From: Bacteroidia bacterium
GTDB lineage: Bacteria > Bacteroidota > Bacteroidia > SpSt-205
Direction: 5' to 3'
Assembly: GCA_025060275.1 (NCBI GenBank)
Contig: JANXCJ010000089.1
Coordinates: 1 to 7,879, forward strand
Length of the DNA: 7,879 nt
Below are positions 5,747 through 7,879 of this stretch, one piece after another. How positions within the stretch are numbered: the stretch's first letter is position 1; each line of letters starts with the position of its first letter. The notes below the pieces were generated by a model. That model saw only the letters and a list, made by a program, of their open reading frames with translations. It was not told the origin of the DNA and did not search any database. The position numbers and the translations under genes are program-made.

Positions 5747-7879
5747 ATGGGGCGTGTCAAGGAAGCCAAGCTGCCAGCTAATCTTACGAGAGAAGCTGTT
5801 CTTCGGGATTATGAATTAGGGTGGCTCAGTCGCCATCTTAGCCTCATAGGTAGAAAAGAAGTTCTAACGGGCAAAGCCAAATTTGGAATTTTCGGAGATG
5901 GAAAGGAACTTCCTCAACTAGCTATGGCACACGCATTTCAGAAGGGAGATTTCCGTTCAGGCTATTACAGAGATCAGACTTTTATGTTGGCTGCTGGGCT
6001 TCTTACCCCAGAAGAGTTCTTTGCCCAGCTTTATGCTAATACCGACCTTACGGCAGAACCTGCCTCAGGGGGTCGTCAGATGAATAACCACTTTGCAACA
6101 CCTTTTTTAGATGCGAGGGGCAACTGGCTCCCCCAAACCCAACGAAAAAATGTAGTCTCTGATGTTTCTCCTACTGCAAGCCAAATGCCTCGTATCGTAG
6201 GATTAGCCTGGGCATCGGTGCTGTATCGTAAATTACCCGAGTTAGCAAATTTTGTAGAGTTTTCTCAAAACGGAAATGAAGTTGCTTGGGGAACAATCGG
6301 GGACTCAAGTACCAGTGAAGGACTGTTTTGGGAGTCCATAAATGCCCTTGTCGTTTTACAAGCTCCAGCTATCATTAGCGTGTGGGATGATGGCTATGGC
6401 ATATCTGTACCCGTAATCTATCAGACAGCTAAGGGGAGTATCTCAGAAGCCTTAGCAGGCATGCAGACAGATGACCAAAAGCCAGGGCTTAGCATATATG
6501 TAGTAGAGGGATGGAACTATCCTAAACTCGTAGAAACTTACCTAAAAGCCGCAGAGCGAACCCGCCATTTACATGAACCAGCCCTAATCCACGTAGTAGA
6601 ACTTACCCAACCACAAGGGCACTCCACCTCAGGAAGTCACGAACGATACAAAAGTCCAGCTCGCCTCGCATGGGAAAAGGAACACGACGGGCTTCTTCGC
6701 ATGCGCCACTGGCTCCTCGCCGAAGGGATAGCTACCGAAGAGGAGCTCCAAAGCATAGAAGAAAAAGCCCTGGAGACAGCTCGAACCGCCCAAAAGAGCG
6801 CCTGGGAAAATTATATATCTCCTATTCAGCGCTTCCATAAAGAGGTTATTAGCCTGACCCCCCCCTCTCCAGAACGCGCAGCCCTAGAAAAGCTCAAGCC
6901 TGTAACTTATCGGGAAGTTTTAGAGTTGGCACATACAGTTATTCGTCGCTATCCCCAATCTCCAGAAATAAAAGCCCTAAGACAGCTTTATAAAGAAAAG
7001 TACAAGGACTTAGAGAGTCGGTATGAAAGCTGGCTTTACCGCAACACAGCTTTACAGGTACCCGTAATACCTCCTACATATCTGGCTGAGCCTGAGAAAG
7101 TAGAGGGTTTCCGAATCATAAATGCCTGTTTTAGGGCGGCCCTGAGGCGAGACCCGAGAGTGGTAATTTTTGGAGAAGATGTAGGACGCTTAGGCGACGT
7201 AAATCAGGGCTGTGCCGGCCTACAGGAGGAGTTCGGAGAGTTGCGTGTAAGTGACACAGGGATTCGGGAAGCTACGATTATCGGTCAGGGGATCGGACTA
7301 GCTCTAAGAGGGCTGCGTCCTATTGCAGAAGTACAGTATTTGGATTATCTTCTTTATGCCGTGCAGATTCTCTCGGATGATGTAGCCACACTTTCTTGGC
7401 GCAGTGCGGGCCAGCAAAAGGTACCTCTAATCGTCCGCACTCGTGGGCATCGCTTGGAGGGTATATGGCATTCAGGCTCTCCTATGCAGCTTCTTTTGGG
7501 TGCTTTCCGAGGGATGTATCTGCTGGTACCTCGCAATATGACCCAGGCAGCAGGTATGTACAATACGCTACTTGCTGCCGATGAACCGGCTGTGATTATT
7601 GAAGTGCTAAATGGGTATCGCTTACGGGAGCCTCTGCCTAGCAATATAGATAAATTCACCGTACCCTTAGGCGTCCCCGAAGTGCTTCAAGAAGGTACGG
7701 ACATAACTTTAGTAACATACGGTGCTAACTGCCGAATCGTATTAGAAGCATCGCAAGCCCTAAGAGAACTGGGAGTCTCATGCGAAGTGATAGATGTACA
7801 AACCTTACTCCCTTTTGACCTCCCAGGCACAATACTCAAGTCTCTCCAAAAAACAGGACGACTAGCTTTCATAGATGAA
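5747..7879 (+). CDS. 2-oxoacid dehydrogenase E1 component, fused alpha/beta subunits (3' end outside the window)
   Basis: I translated 711 codons from the ATG at 5747 to the window end and met no stop. The product is the thiamine-diphosphate E1 of a pyruvate or branched-chain 2-oxoacid dehydrogenase complex, which decarboxylates the oxoacid and acylates lipoyl-E2 in the cytosol. The alpha half (about 1-345) has GDFRSGYYRDQTF, GRQMNNHFAT, the ThDP/Mg motif GDSSTSEG (185-192) ending at VWDDGYGIS (212-220), and the loop GHSTSGSHERY (291-301). A helical, Pro-containing linker (about 346-455) joins it to a beta half with GEDVG (476-480), IREATIIGQGIG with catalytic-type Glu508, LRPIAEVQY, and His575 in IWHSGS. 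The transketolase C-terminal domain begins near 652 (DITLVTYG) and is cut off; I estimate roughly 90-100 residues are missing. Single-chain alpha/beta E1 proteins are common in Bacteroidota. The substrate cannot be decided here; no E2 or E3 gene is in view. A TTG at 5729 is an alternative start but would overlap the -7 box. Confidence 0.95.
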   Translation, partial: MGRVKEAKLPANLTREAVLRDYELGWLSRHLSLIGRKEVLTGKAKFGIFGDGKELPQLAMAHAFQKGDFRSGYYRDQTFMLAAGLLTPEEFFAQLYANTDLTAEPASGGRQMNNHFATPFLDARGNWLPQTQRKNVVSDVSPTASQMPRIVGLAWASVLYRKLPELANFVEFSQNGNEVAWGTIGDSSTSEGLFWESINALVVLQAPAIISVWDDGYGISVPVIYQTAKGSISEALAGMQTDDQKPGLSIYVVEGWNYPKLVETYLKAAERTRHLHEPALIHVVELTQPQGHSTSGSHERYKSPARLAWEKEHDGLLRMRHWLLAEGIATEEELQSIEEKALETARTAQKSAWENYISPIQRFHKEVISLTPPSPERAALEKLKPVTYREVLELAHTVIRRYPQSPEIKALRQLYKEKYKDLESRYESWLYRNTALQVPVIPPTYLAEPEKVEGFRIINACFRAALRRDPRVVIFGEDVGRLGDVNQGCAGLQEEFGELRVSDTGIREATIIGQGIGLALRGLRPIAEVQYLDYLLYAVQILSDDVATLSWRSAGQQKVPLIVRTRGHRLEGIWHSGSPMQLLLGAFRGMYLLVPRNMTQAAGMYNTLLAADEPAVIIEVLNGYRLREPLPSNIDKFTVPLGVPEVLQEGTDITLVTYGANCRIVLEASQALRELGVSCEVIDVQTLLPFDLPGTILKSLQKTGRLAFIDE

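Noticed and set aside
7354..7659. 101-codon minus-strand frame opposite the E1 beta half
   Set aside because: The opposite strand encodes strongly conserved E1 motifs; this and the other minus-strand frames at 801-1034, 1206-1391, 2231-2446, 2896-3126, 4350-4682, 6629-6838 and 7687-7872 are shadows.
1..7879. CRISPR array, insertion sequence, phage, toxin-antitoxin or defence genes
   Set aside because: I saw no direct-repeat/spacer pattern, transposase motif, terminal inverted repeats or characteristic protein motifs on either strand.

Overview
The window looks like a chromosomal stretch of a member of the Bacteroidota. Four things point there: a very large outer-membrane barrel-type protein with the ALTDEN and GEITF signatures and an xNAQ signal-peptide end; a single-chain alpha/beta fusion of a 2-oxoacid dehydrogenase E1 component; TAnnTTTG-type -7 promoter elements instead of TTGACA/TATAAT; and almost no Shine-Dalgarno sequences. 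GC content is moderate, and Ile ATA, Leu CTA and Val GTA codons are common. Genus cannot be told from this sequence.

Layout, left to right. (1) Bases 1-4893 are a tight plus-strand run with gaps of 2 and 3 bases: the C-terminal part of an NtrY-like sensor histidine kinase (cut by the window start), an 1150-residue outer-membrane protein of unknown function, and a YggS/PLPBP-type pyridoxal-phosphate homeostasis protein. They are probably co-transcribed. Only proximity links their jobs. (2) A tRNA-Asn(GUU) lies at 4956-5028, with its own -7-like element ending 4 bases before the mature 5' end. (3) A minus-strand gene converges on the tRNA with a 14-base gap. It encodes a small lipoprotein with a Tll0287-like (DUF3365) c-type haem domain. 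(4) A 116-base divergent intergenic region separates that gene from a long plus-strand reading frame that stays open from 5747 to the window end. It encodes a fused E1 alpha/beta 2-oxoacid dehydrogenase and lacks only the C-terminal part of its beta half.

Nothing here is a defence system, mobile element, CRISPR array or clearly novel multi-gene system. The most notable signal outside the genes is a recurring ATTTGC block 3-5 bases upstream of three independent starts (tRNA, lipoprotein, E1). In two of these it is a perfect TAnnTTTG box with exactly the same 4-base gap. If transcription starts at the usual distance, the E1 mRNA would be leaderless and the tRNA would need little or no 5' trimming. 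The genes most worth following up are the orphan outer-membrane protein beside a sensor kinase and the free-standing haem lipoprotein.
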